From Candidatus Bathyarchaeia archaeon (GTDB lineage Archaea > Thermoproteota > Bathyarchaeia > Bathyarchaeales > Bathycorpusculaceae), in the NCBI GenBank assembly GCA_038873195.1, contig JAVZEV010000001.1:1020490-1084489 (forward strand): a DNA stretch of 64,000 bases. The letters are read 5' to 3'. This document shows positions 8,330 to 16,842 of the stretch, piece after piece. The translations under genes and the position numbers were made by a program. Below the pieces are notes generated by a model that did not search any database, was not told where the DNA came from, and saw nothing but the letters and a program-made list of their open reading frames with translations. The stretch's first letter is position 1; every line of letters begins with the position of its first letter.

Positions 8330-10279
8330 ATGGTTTCAGTGAACCCCTTTGCAGAGTTCCGTAGTGAATGTGAAAAAATCCTAGCAGAGGCTTTAAAGAA
8401 AGCTTTTTCTGAAACCCAAATTCCCGAGTTAACTTTTGAGAAACCACCAGTTCCAGAGTATGGACAACTTGCGTCTTCTGTATGTTTTGAGCTTGCCAAG
8501 AAAATCGGCAAAAAGCCACTTGACGTAGCTAAATTGTTAACGAAGACTATTAAAAAATCCAAATTAGGCTTAACTAAACGGGTAGAGCCCGCTGGAGCTG
8601 GATACGTAAACTTTCACGTAGATTTCGCAAAGTTTTCAGCTTTAACTGTTGAGTCAGTTTTGCAGTTTGATGCAGACTACGGTTTTGTCAAAACCGAAAA
8701 ACCACAAAAAATCATCGTGGAGCACACAAGCGCGAATCCAGCACATCCCATACACATTGGAACCGCCAGAAATCCCATGATAGGCGATTCGCTCGCTCGC
8801 ATACTAAACGCTAGAGGACACACAGTTTTTCGTCACTTTTATGTTGATGATGTTGGTCGGCAAACAGCGGTTATGGCTTATGGTTACGAGAAACTTGGCA
8901 AACCAAAACCCTCAGAGAAGCCAGACCACTTTATCGGCAAAGTCTACACAATAACAAGCTGCATAGTCGAAATCAACCGCCTAAAAAAAGAGCTAGACCG
9001 CGCCAAAACGGTTTCAGCCATGGAAGAAATTGCCAAAATCAACCGTGAACTGGACGAATGGATGGCTGTGGCTGTTGAGTTAAAAGAGAAATACTCAGAC
9101 CTTTTCGAGAAACTCCTTGAGAAAATAAGCAAGGACGAAGACCCAGAAAGCGAGATTGGAAGGCTGAACAGAGCCTACGAGATGGGAGAAGAAAAAGCAA
9201 AAAAACTCGTGAGAGAAGTTGTTGAACTCTGCATGCAAGGTTTTACTGAGACCCTCAGCCGCGCGGGAGTTATCTTTGATTCGTGGGATTGGGAAAGCGA
9301 TTACGTATGGAGCGGCAAAGTTTCCGAGGTTATTCAAAGACTAAAGACTACACCATATGTTTTCACTTTGGGCGGGGTTCTGGAATTTGATGCAGATAAA
9401 GTTGCAAGAAACTATGATTTGAAGAGTAAACTTGGATTGAGAGAAGATTATGAAATTCCGCCTCTAACGCTTGTGCGTGCAGATGGCACAACACTGTACA
9501 CGACGCGGGACATCGCCTACACGTTGTGGAAGTTTGAACAGGCAGACAAATACATTAATGTTATAGGAATGGAGCAAACCCTCGCTCAATTACAACTGAA
9601 AATTGCGTTGCACGCTATAGGCTATGGCAAGCACGCTGAAAACCTGGTGCACTTCGCTTATAATCTCGTTTCTTTGCCGGGTTACAAGATGAGCAGTCGA
9701 AGAGGACACTACATAATGTTTGACGAAGTAATGAACGAAGCAGTTGAACGCGCTTACGAAGAAGTTTCGAAGCGCTCTCCACAACTGTCTGAAAAAGAAA
9801 AAAGAGACATTGCAGATTTTGTTGGCATAGGCGCAGTCCGCTATGCCTTGGTTGAGGTTGACCCTTCCAAACCTGTCGTGTTCACGTGGGACCGCGTACT
9901 GAACTTCGAAAAAAACAGCGCACCCTACATCCAATACACACACGCAAGAGCATGCAGCATCCTACGCAAAGCCGAAAGAAAACCAGAAAAACCAGACTAC
10001 AAGCTACTGAAAGAGCCGCTTGAACACGAAATAGTCTTGGCACTTGCTAGTTTTCCAGACACTTTCATTGAAGCATCAGAATACCTCAAACCAAACATGA
10101 TTGCTGACTTCGCTAACGCTTTAGCAGACAAATTTAACACTTTCTATAATGCGTTTCCCGTGATAAAAGCTCAACCGCAAGAGCTCAGCGATGCAAGACT
10201 GGCCTTAACGGATGCTGTTAGAATCGTGTTAAGAAATGCTCTTAACCTAATTGGGATTAAGGCGCCGGAGAAAATGTAG
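8330..10279 (+). CDS. argS: Arginyl-tRNA synthetase
   Basis: A 649-residue class I synthetase that charges tRNA-Arg. The N-terminal additional domain (residues 1-115) contains PPVPEYGQLAS. The HIGH signature is HPIHIG at 139-144 and the KMSKS loop is KMSSRRG at 453-459. The C-terminal all-helical anticodon-binding domain includes NSAPYIQYTHARACSIL, typical of ArgRS. It is full length and carries an insertion of charged helices around 210-290. Two tRNA-Arg genes lie in this window, but neither is co-transcribed with it. Confidence 0.95.
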   Translation: MVSVNPFAEFRSECEKILAEALKKAFSETQIPELTFEKPPVPEYGQLASSVCFELAKKIGKKPLDVAKLLTKTIKKSKLGLTKRVEPAGAGYVNFHVDFAKFSALTVESVLQFDADYGFVKTEKPQKIIVEHTSANPAHPIHIGTARNPMIGDSLARILNARGHTVFRHFYVDDVGRQTAVMAYGYEKLGKPKPSEKPDHFIGKVYTITSCIVEINRLKKELDRAKTVSAMEEIAKINRELDEWMAVAVELKEKYSDLFEKLLEKISKDEDPESEIGRLNRAYEMGEEKAKKLVREVVELCMQGFTETLSRAGVIFDSWDWESDYVWSGKVSEVIQRLKTTPYVFTLGGVLEFDADKVARNYDLKSKLGLREDYEIPPLTLVRADGTTLYTTRDIAYTLWKFEQADKYINVIGMEQTLAQLQLKIALHAIGYGKHAENLVHFAYNLVSLPGYKMSSRRGHYIMFDEVMNEAVERAYEEVSKRSPQLSEKEKRDIADFVGIGAVRYALVEVDPSKPVVFTWDRVLNFEKNSAPYIQYTHARACSILRKAERKPEKPDYKLLKEPLEHEIVLALASFPDTFIEASEYLKPNMIADFANALADKFNTFYNAFPVIKAQPQELSDARLALTDAVRIVLRNALNLIGIKAPEKM

Positions 10280-10285
10280 CTTCGT

Positions 10286-10963
10286 TTACGGCACTCCTTG
10301 AATTATTTGCACTGCCGTACTTGTTCCTATCCTGTTTGCGCCAGCTTTTATCATGGCGATTGCGTCAGCGTACGTTCTTATTCCGCCTGCTGCTTTAACA
10401 CCCATGTCTTTGCCAACCGTCTGCCGCATCAACCTTACGTCTTCTGCCGTTGCACCTTTACCAAACAAACCAGTCGATGTCTTCACAAAATCAGCTCCAG
10501 CTTCTTTTGCAAGTTTACACGCAATTATTTTCTCGTCTCTGGAGAGAAAAGTGGTTTCTATTATGACTTTGACGATGATGCCCTTAGATAGTCGTTTAAT
10601 GTCCATAACCGCCGCAATGTCTCGCTTCACAGCCTCGTAATCGCCAGATTTCATCGCGCCCAAATTAATGACCATGTCTAATTCTTCTGCGCCGTCTTCA
10701 ACTGCTTTAACGGCTTCCAAAGCCTTTATTTCCGGCAGCGAAACGCCAACTGGAAATCCAACAGTTGAGCAGACCTTGACATTTGAGCCTTTAAGGATTG
10801 AAGCGGCAAGTTTCACGTAAAATGGATTGACAACTGCGCAGCGAAAACCATATTCAGCGGCTTCTTTGCATAACTTTTCAATTTCGCTTTTTGTAGCTGT
10901 TGCCTTCACGTTTGTGGAATCTATCATTTTGGCTAATTCGTCCTTTGAAATCTTCAAGTACAT
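10286..10963 (-). CDS. deoC: Deoxyribose-phosphate aldolase
   Basis: A 225-residue TIM barrel that cleaves 2-deoxyribose-5-phosphate to glyceraldehyde-3-phosphate and acetaldehyde. The Schiff-base lysine lies in DFVKTSTG, with the second lysine in GVKAAGGIR and the phosphate-binding GANRIGTS near the C-terminus. It is the usual length for archaeal DeoC. It is convergent with argS, 6 nt away. With the nucleoside phosphorylase at 53 kb it fits nucleoside salvage, though the two are not linked. Confidence 0.93.
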   Translation of the reverse strand: MYLKISKDELAKMIDSTNVKATATKSEIEKLCKEAAEYGFRCAVVNPFYVKLAASILKGSNVKVCSTVGFPVGVSLPEIKALEAVKAVEDGAEELDMVINLGAMKSGDYEAVKRDIAAVMDIKRLSKGIIVKVIIETTFLSRDEKIIACKLAKEAGADFVKTSTGLFGKGATAEDVRLMRQTVGKDMGVKAAGGIRTYADAIAMIKAGANRIGTSTAVQIIQGVP

Positions 10964-11081
10964 TCACGCATCCAGCGTTAGACTACAACAGAATCACATT
11001 TAACTTCTATGCTTTTCCGCAGTTTAGCATAATAAAAACTCATATACTAGTCGCTATATCATAAACGGGCGGTGCACAGTC

Positions 11082-12143
11082 ATGGTTGAAGAGTACTTTA
11101 AGAGAAAAGTTGAAGCCATAGAAGTGAAAGAAAAAAGTATTTCTCAACTTTTGGCGGAGATGAGCAGAACAGCCTATCAAGGAAGAAAGCTTGGAGAGGC
11201 TGTGGAAGTTTGGGAAGCCATGCTGAAAGAAAAGGACTTAACAATCATCATGGGCTTTTCGGGTTCAATGAGCACAGCTGGACAGTGGAAGATAATTAAT
11301 TGGCTTATGGAAAACCGCTTCATCGACGTTCTTGTCTCTACAGGCGCAAATGTCTCTGAAGACATTGTGGACGCTATGGGTTTTGGATATTGGCAGGGAA
11401 GCCACATGGTGAACGATGAGGCGCTTCTAAAAGCTGACATAAACAGGTATTATGATGTGTTTGGCAAGGAATCTGATTATAGGAAAATGGAAGAGTTGAT
11501 GACTGATTTCTTGTTAACCTTGCGAACGGACTTCACATACTCTTCTATGGAGCTTCTTTACTTGTTCGGCAAGTGGCTCAGCAAAAAAGGAATAAAAAGC
11601 ATAGCCGCAGTAGCATCAGAAAACAACGTGCCAATTTTCTGTCCTGCAATCTCCGACAGCGCTTACGGCGAAGCCTTTCTAATGGCTAAAAACATGGGAC
11701 ACCCAATCGTAATAGATTCAGTCAAAGAGTTCGACCAGTTCGTTGGCATAGGTGAAAAAACAAAGGACATTGGCGTAATCTACATAGGCGGGGGAGTACC
11801 AAAAGACTTCACACAACTAATCGCAATATCCGTCTCGCCGAAAACCATGGACAAAGGCGTGCCCGGAAGAGAAGGTTTCAAACGTAAAAGTGTCCAAGAA
11901 TATTATTATCCGCACAAATACGCAATACAAATTACAACCGACTCGCCCCAATGGGGTGGCTTGTCAGGTTGCACTTTGGAAGAAGCGGTTAGCTGGGGCA
12001 AAATCCATAGCGAAGGAAAAAGAGCCGTTTGCTACTGCGACGCAACAATAGCTTTGCCACTCATAACGCATGCGTTAAATGAAAGGGTGAAAGCTAAAAG
12101 GAAAGCTCCAGACCTTTCGTGGCTATTCAGCCAAGTAACTTAG
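11082..12143 (+). CDS. Deoxyhypusine-synthase-like protein, GGGVPKDF type
   Basis: 353 residues of the deoxyhypusine synthase fold. It has a Rossmann NAD-binding region (VSTGANVSEDI at 86-96) and the motif GGGVPK, with K241 at the position of the catalytic lysine that forms the enzyme-butylamine intermediate. The sequence after the lysine (KDF, then a YYYPHKYAIQITTDSP stretch) follows the group of bacterial and archaeal homologues that often act outside eIF5A modification, for example on polyamines. It is convergent with a second homologue, and the two genes overlap by 17 bp at their 3' ends. Exact substrate unresolved. Confidence 0.8.
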   Translation: MVEEYFKRKVEAIEVKEKSISQLLAEMSRTAYQGRKLGEAVEVWEAMLKEKDLTIIMGFSGSMSTAGQWKIINWLMENRFIDVLVSTGANVSEDIVDAMGFGYWQGSHMVNDEALLKADINRYYDVFGKESDYRKMEELMTDFLLTLRTDFTYSSMELLYLFGKWLSKKGIKSIAAVASENNVPIFCPAISDSAYGEAFLMAKNMGHPIVIDSVKEFDQFVGIGEKTKDIGVIYIGGGVPKDFTQLIAISVSPKTMDKGVPGREGFKRKSVQEYYYPHKYAIQITTDSPQWGGLSGCTLEEAVSWGKIHSEGKRAVCYCDATIALPLITHALNERVKAKRKAPDLSWLFSQVT

Positions 12144-13080
12144 GACTTTTCTTTAATCTACTTATCAGCGAACTTATCATCACGGGCAGTATAAGTGAAG
12201 CATCGCCCTCAATCATTATGCGTTTTGCTTTCGCGCTTATTTTTCCCCACGAGACTGCTTCTCGTGGTCTAGCACCGGAGAGGCTTCCATCCCATTCGTC
12301 GGCAGTGCTTATGTAAACCGCGTAGTCTAAGCCTTCTCTGAATTGGTTCCACCAAAGCGTATGATGTTTTGAGATGCCTCCGCCCACTATTAGTGCGCCG
12401 GTTTTTTTCGCGTTGTAAACGATATCGCTGAGTTCTCCAGAATCTTTTAAAAGGTTAATTTTGAAGTTGTGGTCTTGAGAGAAAAGCCACAGTTGGTAAC
12501 CCACGGCGCCGTCTGTTATGCCTGGCACGTAAACTGGTATTTTGTTTTTGGCTGCCCAATAGAGAATGGAGCCTTCGTTGCAGATTCTTTTTCCAATTTC
12601 GCGGCACAACTGACTGGATGAGAGTTCTTTTTCGCCTTCTTTCCATAAACTCTGAAGCAGCTCCTGCATTTTTTCTTCGATTATTACGCCGTAGCTTTCG
12701 TTTGGGACGAGCACGTTTCCTAAACGGTTCACGCCTTTCTTGCGAAGTTCAGCGTCATTCATTACAAATGAGCCTTTGTAATAGTTTTTCCAGCATCTGG
12801 CAATGTCGTGGTCAAGAGCCCCGCAAGTGGTGATTACAACATCGACAAGTTTTCTTTTCACGAGGTCTTTGAAAACGCCTCTTGTTCCGGTAGCTACAAG
12901 ATTGCCTGTGAACGAGAGAAACTTTACGCAGTCACGCGTCCTAATCATGCGTTCCAGAATATTCACGCTCAGAGCCAGTTTTCCTGCGGTAAAACCCCAT
13001 GCTTTCTCCATCTGTTTTACTAGAGCATCCACAGTCATTTTCTCTGAAAGCTCATAATCATCAACAATGTTCTTCGGCAT
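12127..13080 (-). CDS. dys: Deoxyhypusine synthase (GGGISKHH type)
   Basis: 317 residues. The motif GGGISKHH places K238 where the catalytic lysine of human deoxyhypusine synthase (GGGVVKHH) sits, and ADEWDGSLSGARPREAVSWGK matches the spermidine-site loop. This is the copy more likely to transfer the aminobutyl group of spermidine to the lysine of aIF5A, the first step of hypusine formation. The NAD loop reads TTCGALDHDIA, somewhat divergent from TTAGGVEED. No aIF5A gene is in the window. Overlaps the + strand homologue by 17 bp. Confidence 0.85.
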   Translation of the reverse strand: MPKNIVDDYELSEKMTVDALVKQMEKAWGFTAGKLALSVNILERMIRTRDCVKFLSFTGNLVATGTRGVFKDLVKRKLVDVVITTCGALDHDIARCWKNYYKGSFVMNDAELRKKGVNRLGNVLVPNESYGVIIEEKMQELLQSLWKEGEKELSSSQLCREIGKRICNEGSILYWAAKNKIPVYVPGITDGAVGYQLWLFSQDHNFKINLLKDSGELSDIVYNAKKTGALIVGGGISKHHTLWWNQFREGLDYAVYISTADEWDGSLSGARPREAVSWGKISAKAKRIMIEGDASLILPVMISSLISRLKKSPKLLG

Positions 13081-13183
13081 TAGACGTGTTCTCCTTCAGA
13101 TATGACAAAATGGGATGTTAGAATAAATAACTGTCGAAAATTAATGTGGCATCTCTACATCCAAAAATAATTTGAGAGTGAGG

Positions 13184-14077
13184 CTAGTCTGTCAAATATT
13201 TTATGATTTTCTCGTACACGTCCTTGTTCCGCAAGTCTTCTTGTCCCGCGTATATGCTTGGGTTGTCGTTAACTTCCACCACCAAATAGTTACCATCAAC
13301 CTCTTTAATGTCCACTCCATACAGTCCATTTCCCACAACTCTACATGCCTTCAACGCCGTCTCCTTCAATCCGACTGGCGCATTTTCTTTTTTAAGCGAC
13401 ACCGTCCTGCCCCAAACAAAGCTGGGCTTACCACGACGTTTAGCGCCATGCTTCCATCTTCCCTTCGGCACCATATACTTGCAAATGTATAAGACTTCAC
13501 CGTTTAATACACCGACTCGCCAGTCAAAAGCAGTTGGCGTAAACTTTTGCACCGCCAACACATCAGATTTTCTGAAAAATCTTTTTGCAACTTCACGGAA
13601 ACTTGTTTCACAAGCAACTTTTTCCACGTATCTTGAGAAACTCGTGTATGGCGCTTTAACCACGACTGGTCTTCCGAACGTTCTGAAGATTTCTAATATG
13701 CGTTTATGATGGAAGTCGTCTTTGTTAACTATGATTGTTGGGATGCGCGGCACATCATATTTTTCGAAGAGCGAATACAAGTGAATCTTGTTTCCGCAGA
13801 TTTGTATCGATTTGGGGTCGTCAACAACTCTTAAACCATTCTCCCAAGCAGTCTTGGAAACTATGTACGCAGTAAAAAGCGGGTCAGTTGTCGCTCTAAT
13901 AAAGACAGCGTCATACTTTGGAATTTCCAGAAGATTCTCTCGAAACATGAAATTAAAGTTGTGACCTAGTTTTTCCGCTGTAAACTTGAAATTTTCGAGC
14001 GCTTTGGCTTCTTTTGGGTCTGTAAAATTATATTTTTCGACAAAACAGGCGATGTTAGCCAACCCGATGTTCACCAT
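13184..14077 (-). CDS. RimK-like ATP-grasp ligase
   Basis: 297 residues. A pre-ATP-grasp domain covers about 1-95, and the ATP-grasp fold follows: FGRPVVVKAPYTSFSRYV (nucleotide lysine and flexible loop) near residues 133-150, AVQKFTPTAFDWRVGVLNG around 188-206, and the metal-binding VDIKEVDGNYLVVEVNDNPS near 262-281. Such enzymes join a carboxylate to an amine through an acyl-phosphate, for example glutamate onto proteins or small acids. It overlaps the upstream RLAN gene by 23 bp, so the two are translationally coupled and probably form one enzyme. Confidence 0.85.
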   Translation of the reverse strand: MVNIGLANIACFVEKYNFTDPKEAKALENFKFTAEKLGHNFNFMFRENLLEIPKYDAVFIRATTDPLFTAYIVSKTAWENGLRVVDDPKSIQICGNKIHLYSLFEKYDVPRIPTIIVNKDDFHHKRILEIFRTFGRPVVVKAPYTSFSRYVEKVACETSFREVAKRFFRKSDVLAVQKFTPTAFDWRVGVLNGEVLYICKYMVPKGRWKHGAKRRGKPSFVWGRTVSLKKENAPVGLKETALKACRVVGNGLYGVDIKEVDGNYLVVEVNDNPSIYAGQEDLRNKDVYEKIIKYLTD

Positions 14078-14747
14078 TCTTAGAAATTTGCCAAATTTCT
14101 TCGCTAATTACTTTTAAGTCCTTTGGTGAGAGTTCCTCTTTTCTTAATGGTTGAAGTCCGCATAAGTAAGCTTCCTTTTCTACACGTTGAACATGCAATT
14201 TGCAAAGTGGAATCCCGAAAACCTCGTACACCATCTCCGAAATCTCTCTTATTTTTCTATCCATTTCACATTTCCCAAAAATTGACTTAAACGATGTCAC
14301 CTCGCCTTGGAGAGGTTGCGCACAAACAGGAAACTTGTAATTCATTTCTAAACTTTTTACTGCTCTGTAAAGGGCGCTTCTATTTTTTGCAATTTTAAAG
14401 CCATCGTATGAGAACGGGTTTACTGCGAAAAGAACAGTTGGAAAGCCAACTTCAGCCATTATTTGCTTCACAGAACCAGTTACTATGTAAGGTATCGTTG
14501 GAATGCCCGCTTTTGAAGCGCGAAGCAGCAGAATTGGCGTTCTGTAAGCGTCAACCAAGTTCTCGCTTGTTGGAATCACTGGGTTACCTAAAATTTCCGC
14601 ATGCAAAGACACGTAATATCCAGTTTTCAAATAGCGATAATCATTGTTAATGTTGAGAGTAAAATCTTTAATTGACGATTCAAGAAACGTTGACGGCTTC
14701 ATTGTAGGCAAATCTGTGGTTAGGTCGATGTTTGAGACGACCAACAC
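14055..14747 (-). CDS. RLAN-like domain protein (RimK-like ATP-grasp N-terminal partner)
   Basis: 230 residues from GTG at 14747 (GGTG about 8 nt before). The segment NINNDYRYLKTGYYVSLHAE followed by NPVIPT resembles the RLAN domain, which in many bacteria is fused to the N-terminus of RimK-type ATP-grasp proteins. Here it is a separate gene overlapping the ATP-grasp gene. The C-terminal half (130-230) has no recognised domain but holds cysteines at C139, C157 and C180. The promoter probably lies at 14791-14801 (TTTAAA-type on this strand). Family call rests on motif memory. Confidence 0.6.
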   Translation of the reverse strand: MLVVSNIDLTTDLPTMKPSTFLESSIKDFTLNINNDYRYLKTGYYVSLHAEILGNPVIPTSENLVDAYRTPILLLRASKAGIPTIPYIVTGSVKQIMAEVGFPTVLFAVNPFSYDGFKIAKNRSALYRAVKSLEMNYKFPVCAQPLQGEVTSFKSIFGKCEMDRKIREISEMVYEVFGIPLCKLHVQRVEKEAYLCGLQPLRKEELSPKDLKVISEEIWQISKNGEHRVG

Positions 14748-14811
14748 GCATTAAGCACCAGACAATTGAAAAAGCGGTATTTGCTTCAGACTATTTAAAA
14801 TTAACTGTAAT

Positions 14812-14819
14812 TTTTATAT
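14812..14819 (+). promoter_or_regulatory. TATA box candidate for the GCS2-like gene
   Basis: TTTTATAT lies about 26 nt before 14842, so a transcript would begin just before the open frame that encodes the GCS2-like ligase. Back to back with it, TATTTAAAA at 14792-14800 could serve the minus-strand RLAN gene. Confidence 0.45.
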
Positions 14820-14860
14820 CATATTCCAGAAACAAGTAGGATTTAAAAAAGGGAACAGCC

Positions 14861-16054
14861 ACGTACAAAACTTTAGAAGTTCTCGGACCAGAACATGAAT
14901 TTTCCATAGTAAACGAAGAACTCAAAGCATTGCCAATCGTTGACAAAATCATAAAAGATTTCCGCGGACGCATCGTAAACTTCGTAGAACAGCCAAACTT
15001 CACTTTTGGCAAGGAACTTCAATTACACGTAATGGAAATAAAACCAAACGAGCCTTTCAAATCGCCCGTAGAATTTGAAGAAAACATGCACAAAGCAGTT
15101 CTCGCCATAGCCGATTTTTTAGAAAGAAAATACAAAGCAAGCCTTCTCGGAACCGGCATGCACCCACTACTAAAACTTAAAGACACTGGAATTTGGCCTC
15201 ATCGCCACAAGCAGATTTATCAGGCTTACAGCAAAGTTTTCAATCTCAAACAACATGGGTGGCTTAACATTCAAAGTTTTCAGTTGAACTTGCCATATTC
15301 CAGTGAGAAAGACGCAGTTTTGGTGCATAATTTGCTTGCAGAAATATGCACTTACTTGCCTGCCATCTGCGCGTCTTCGCCCCTATTTGAGGGACACTTA
15401 GGGAACTACGTTGACACGCGCTTACATTTTTATATGTTAAACCAAAAAGAAGTACCTTCCATAACTGGCGATGTAGTGCCAGAATATGTTTCCTCGTTTA
15501 GGCAGTACAAAGAAGATATTATTGGCAAATATTCCTTAGACCTTGTCAAGGCTGGCGTAAACGATTACCTTCCTTATCAAGACTGGGTTAACTCTCGCGG
15601 AGTAATTTTCCGATTTGACAGAAGAGCCGTTGAAATACGAGTAATGGACGAGCAGGAATGTGTTAAGTCAGACGTGGCTTTGAGCTGTTTTGTGAGAGCT
15701 TTGCTGAGAGGGTTATTAAAAGACGGCAAAACGGAGTTTTTGTCTCACGAAATGTTAGTGAAAGATTTCAACTCAATAATCCGAGAAGGATTAAAAGCAC
15801 ATGTTTTGCACCCTTATGGAAACACTGCCCGTCATGTTTGTAAATATTACATGGATACTGCTTGGAAAAATGCGACGGATGAAGAGAGAAAATATCTTCC
15901 ATTAATAAAAAAGAGGCTGGAATGTGGCAATCTGTCGGAAATTATCAGAGAAAGAATCTTGAGAAAAGCACAAAAGACAGATTTGCATGAGGCAATAGTA
16001 AGCGTTTACTTAACACTTATAAAGTGTCTTATAAATAATCAACCCTACTTCTAA
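14861..16054 (+). CDS. Glutamate-cysteine-ligase family 2 (GCS2/YbdK-like) amidoligase, apparent ACG start
   Basis: About 397 residues. The N-terminal motif LGPEHEFSIV is the glutamate/metal-binding strand of the GCS2 fold. It is followed by HVMEIKPNEPF, GTGMHPLL, LNIQSFQLNLP and SSPLFEGHLGNYVDTR, all in family order. The motif GPEHEF lies upstream of the first conventional start codon (TTG 14930). Between the TAG at 14837 and the motif there is no ATG, GTG or TTG; ACG at 14861-14863 is the best candidate, preceded by AAGGGA. The product would ligate an amine or amino acid to a glutamyl-type carboxylate. Probably acts with the divergent RLAN/ATP-grasp pair. Confidence 0.78.
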   Translation, partial: TYKTLEVLGPEHEFSIVNEELKALPIVDKIIKDFRGRIVNFVEQPNFTFGKELQLHVMEIKPNEPFKSPVEFEENMHKAVLAIADFLERKYKASLLGTGMHPLLKLKDTGIWPHRHKQIYQAYSKVFNLKQHGWLNIQSFQLNLPYSSEKDAVLVHNLLAEICTYLPAICASSPLFEGHLGNYVDTRLHFYMLNQKEVPSITGDVVPEYVSSFRQYKEDIIGKYSLDLVKAGVNDYLPYQDWVNSRGVIFRFDRRAVEIRVMDEQECVKSDVALSCFVRALLRGLLKDGKTEFLSHEMLVKDFNSIIREGLKAHVLHPYGNTARHVCKYYMDTAWKNATDEERKYLPLIKKRLECGNLSEIIRERILRKAQKTDLHEAIVSVYLTLIKCLINNQPYF

Positions 16055-16075
16055 AAGCAATAAGGAGAGGCTTCC

Positions 16076-16630
16076 ATGACTACTAAAGAAGAACGACAAA
16101 GCAACTTCTTCGACGTCTGCGGCTCTTGCAAAATCAGCTGTTGCCAAGATGCGTATCCTCCCATAACAGACCAGCGTAGGCGAATAATTGAAGCGTATTT
16201 GAAAGAGCAAAAGATTATGATTGAGAACCCATTTGTTCACGAGGGATACACCTTTCCAAGAGGAGATGCAGAAGGCTACTGTATATTCTATGATAAAAAA
16301 ACAAGAAAATGCCAAGTGCACCCTGTAAAACCAGAAACATGCGTCGCCGGACCAATAACCTTCGACATAAACAAAAAAACCCAAAAAATCGAATGGTACC
16401 TTAAAATGGAAAAAATATGCCCCTTAGCAGGAAAAATGCACAGAAATCAGCCAGTTCTCAAAAAACACGTTGAAACAGCAAAAAAAGAAATCTTGAAACT
16501 CGTAAACGAACTTGATGCTGAGGCACTACAAACTATACTGAAAAGAGACGAACCCGACACGTTCAAAATAGACGAAAACAACATTGAAAAGGACATCTTA
16601 AACAAATTATCCAAAAATGACGAACCCTAA
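16076..16630 (+). CDS. YkgJ-family cysteine-cluster protein
   Basis: 184 residues with a strong AAGGAGAGG ribosome-binding site. Cysteines occur as CGSCKISCCQDAYP near residues 16-29, then GYCIFYDKKTRKCQVHPVKP and CVAGP, the arrangement of the YkgJ or CxxxxxCC zinc/iron-chelating family. Relatives are thought to bind metal and often sit beside modification enzymes. It lies 21 nt after the GCS2-like gene and is probably in its operon, which links a metal-cluster protein to the amidoligase system. The C-terminal 60 residues are charged helices. Confidence 0.82.
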   Translation: MTTKEERQSNFFDVCGSCKISCCQDAYPPITDQRRRIIEAYLKEQKIMIENPFVHEGYTFPRGDAEGYCIFYDKKTRKCQVHPVKPETCVAGPITFDINKKTQKIEWYLKMEKICPLAGKMHRNQPVLKKHVETAKKEILKLVNELDAEALQTILKRDEPDTFKIDENNIEKDILNKLSKNDEP

Positions 16631-16727
16631 TGGATTAAACCCCCGTTAAGATTCTCGATATTAAACATTATCTATATTGCGAAGAAAAGCAACAGTAAAA
16701 GAAAAACTAGACAAAGGTGAAAATTAG

Positions 16728-16803
16728 CGGGCCCGCTGGGATTTGAACCCAGGATCTCCGGCTCCGCAGGCCAGTGTCCTAATCCTGCCTAGACTACGGG
16801 CCC
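16728..16803 (-). tRNA. tRNA-Arg (anticodon GCG)
   Basis: A 76-nt cloverleaf on the minus strand: acceptor GGGCCCG/CGGGCCC, anticodon stem CTGGC/GCCGG (one T-G pair) around loop CTGCGGA, T-arm CTGGG/CCCAG with TTCAAAT, discriminator G. Anticodon GCG reads CGC/CGU. No intron and no encoded CCA. Confidence 0.94.
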
Positions 16804-16842
16804 AGAACAGACTTTGTGTTTGTAGTAGAAAAGGATTTTTGG

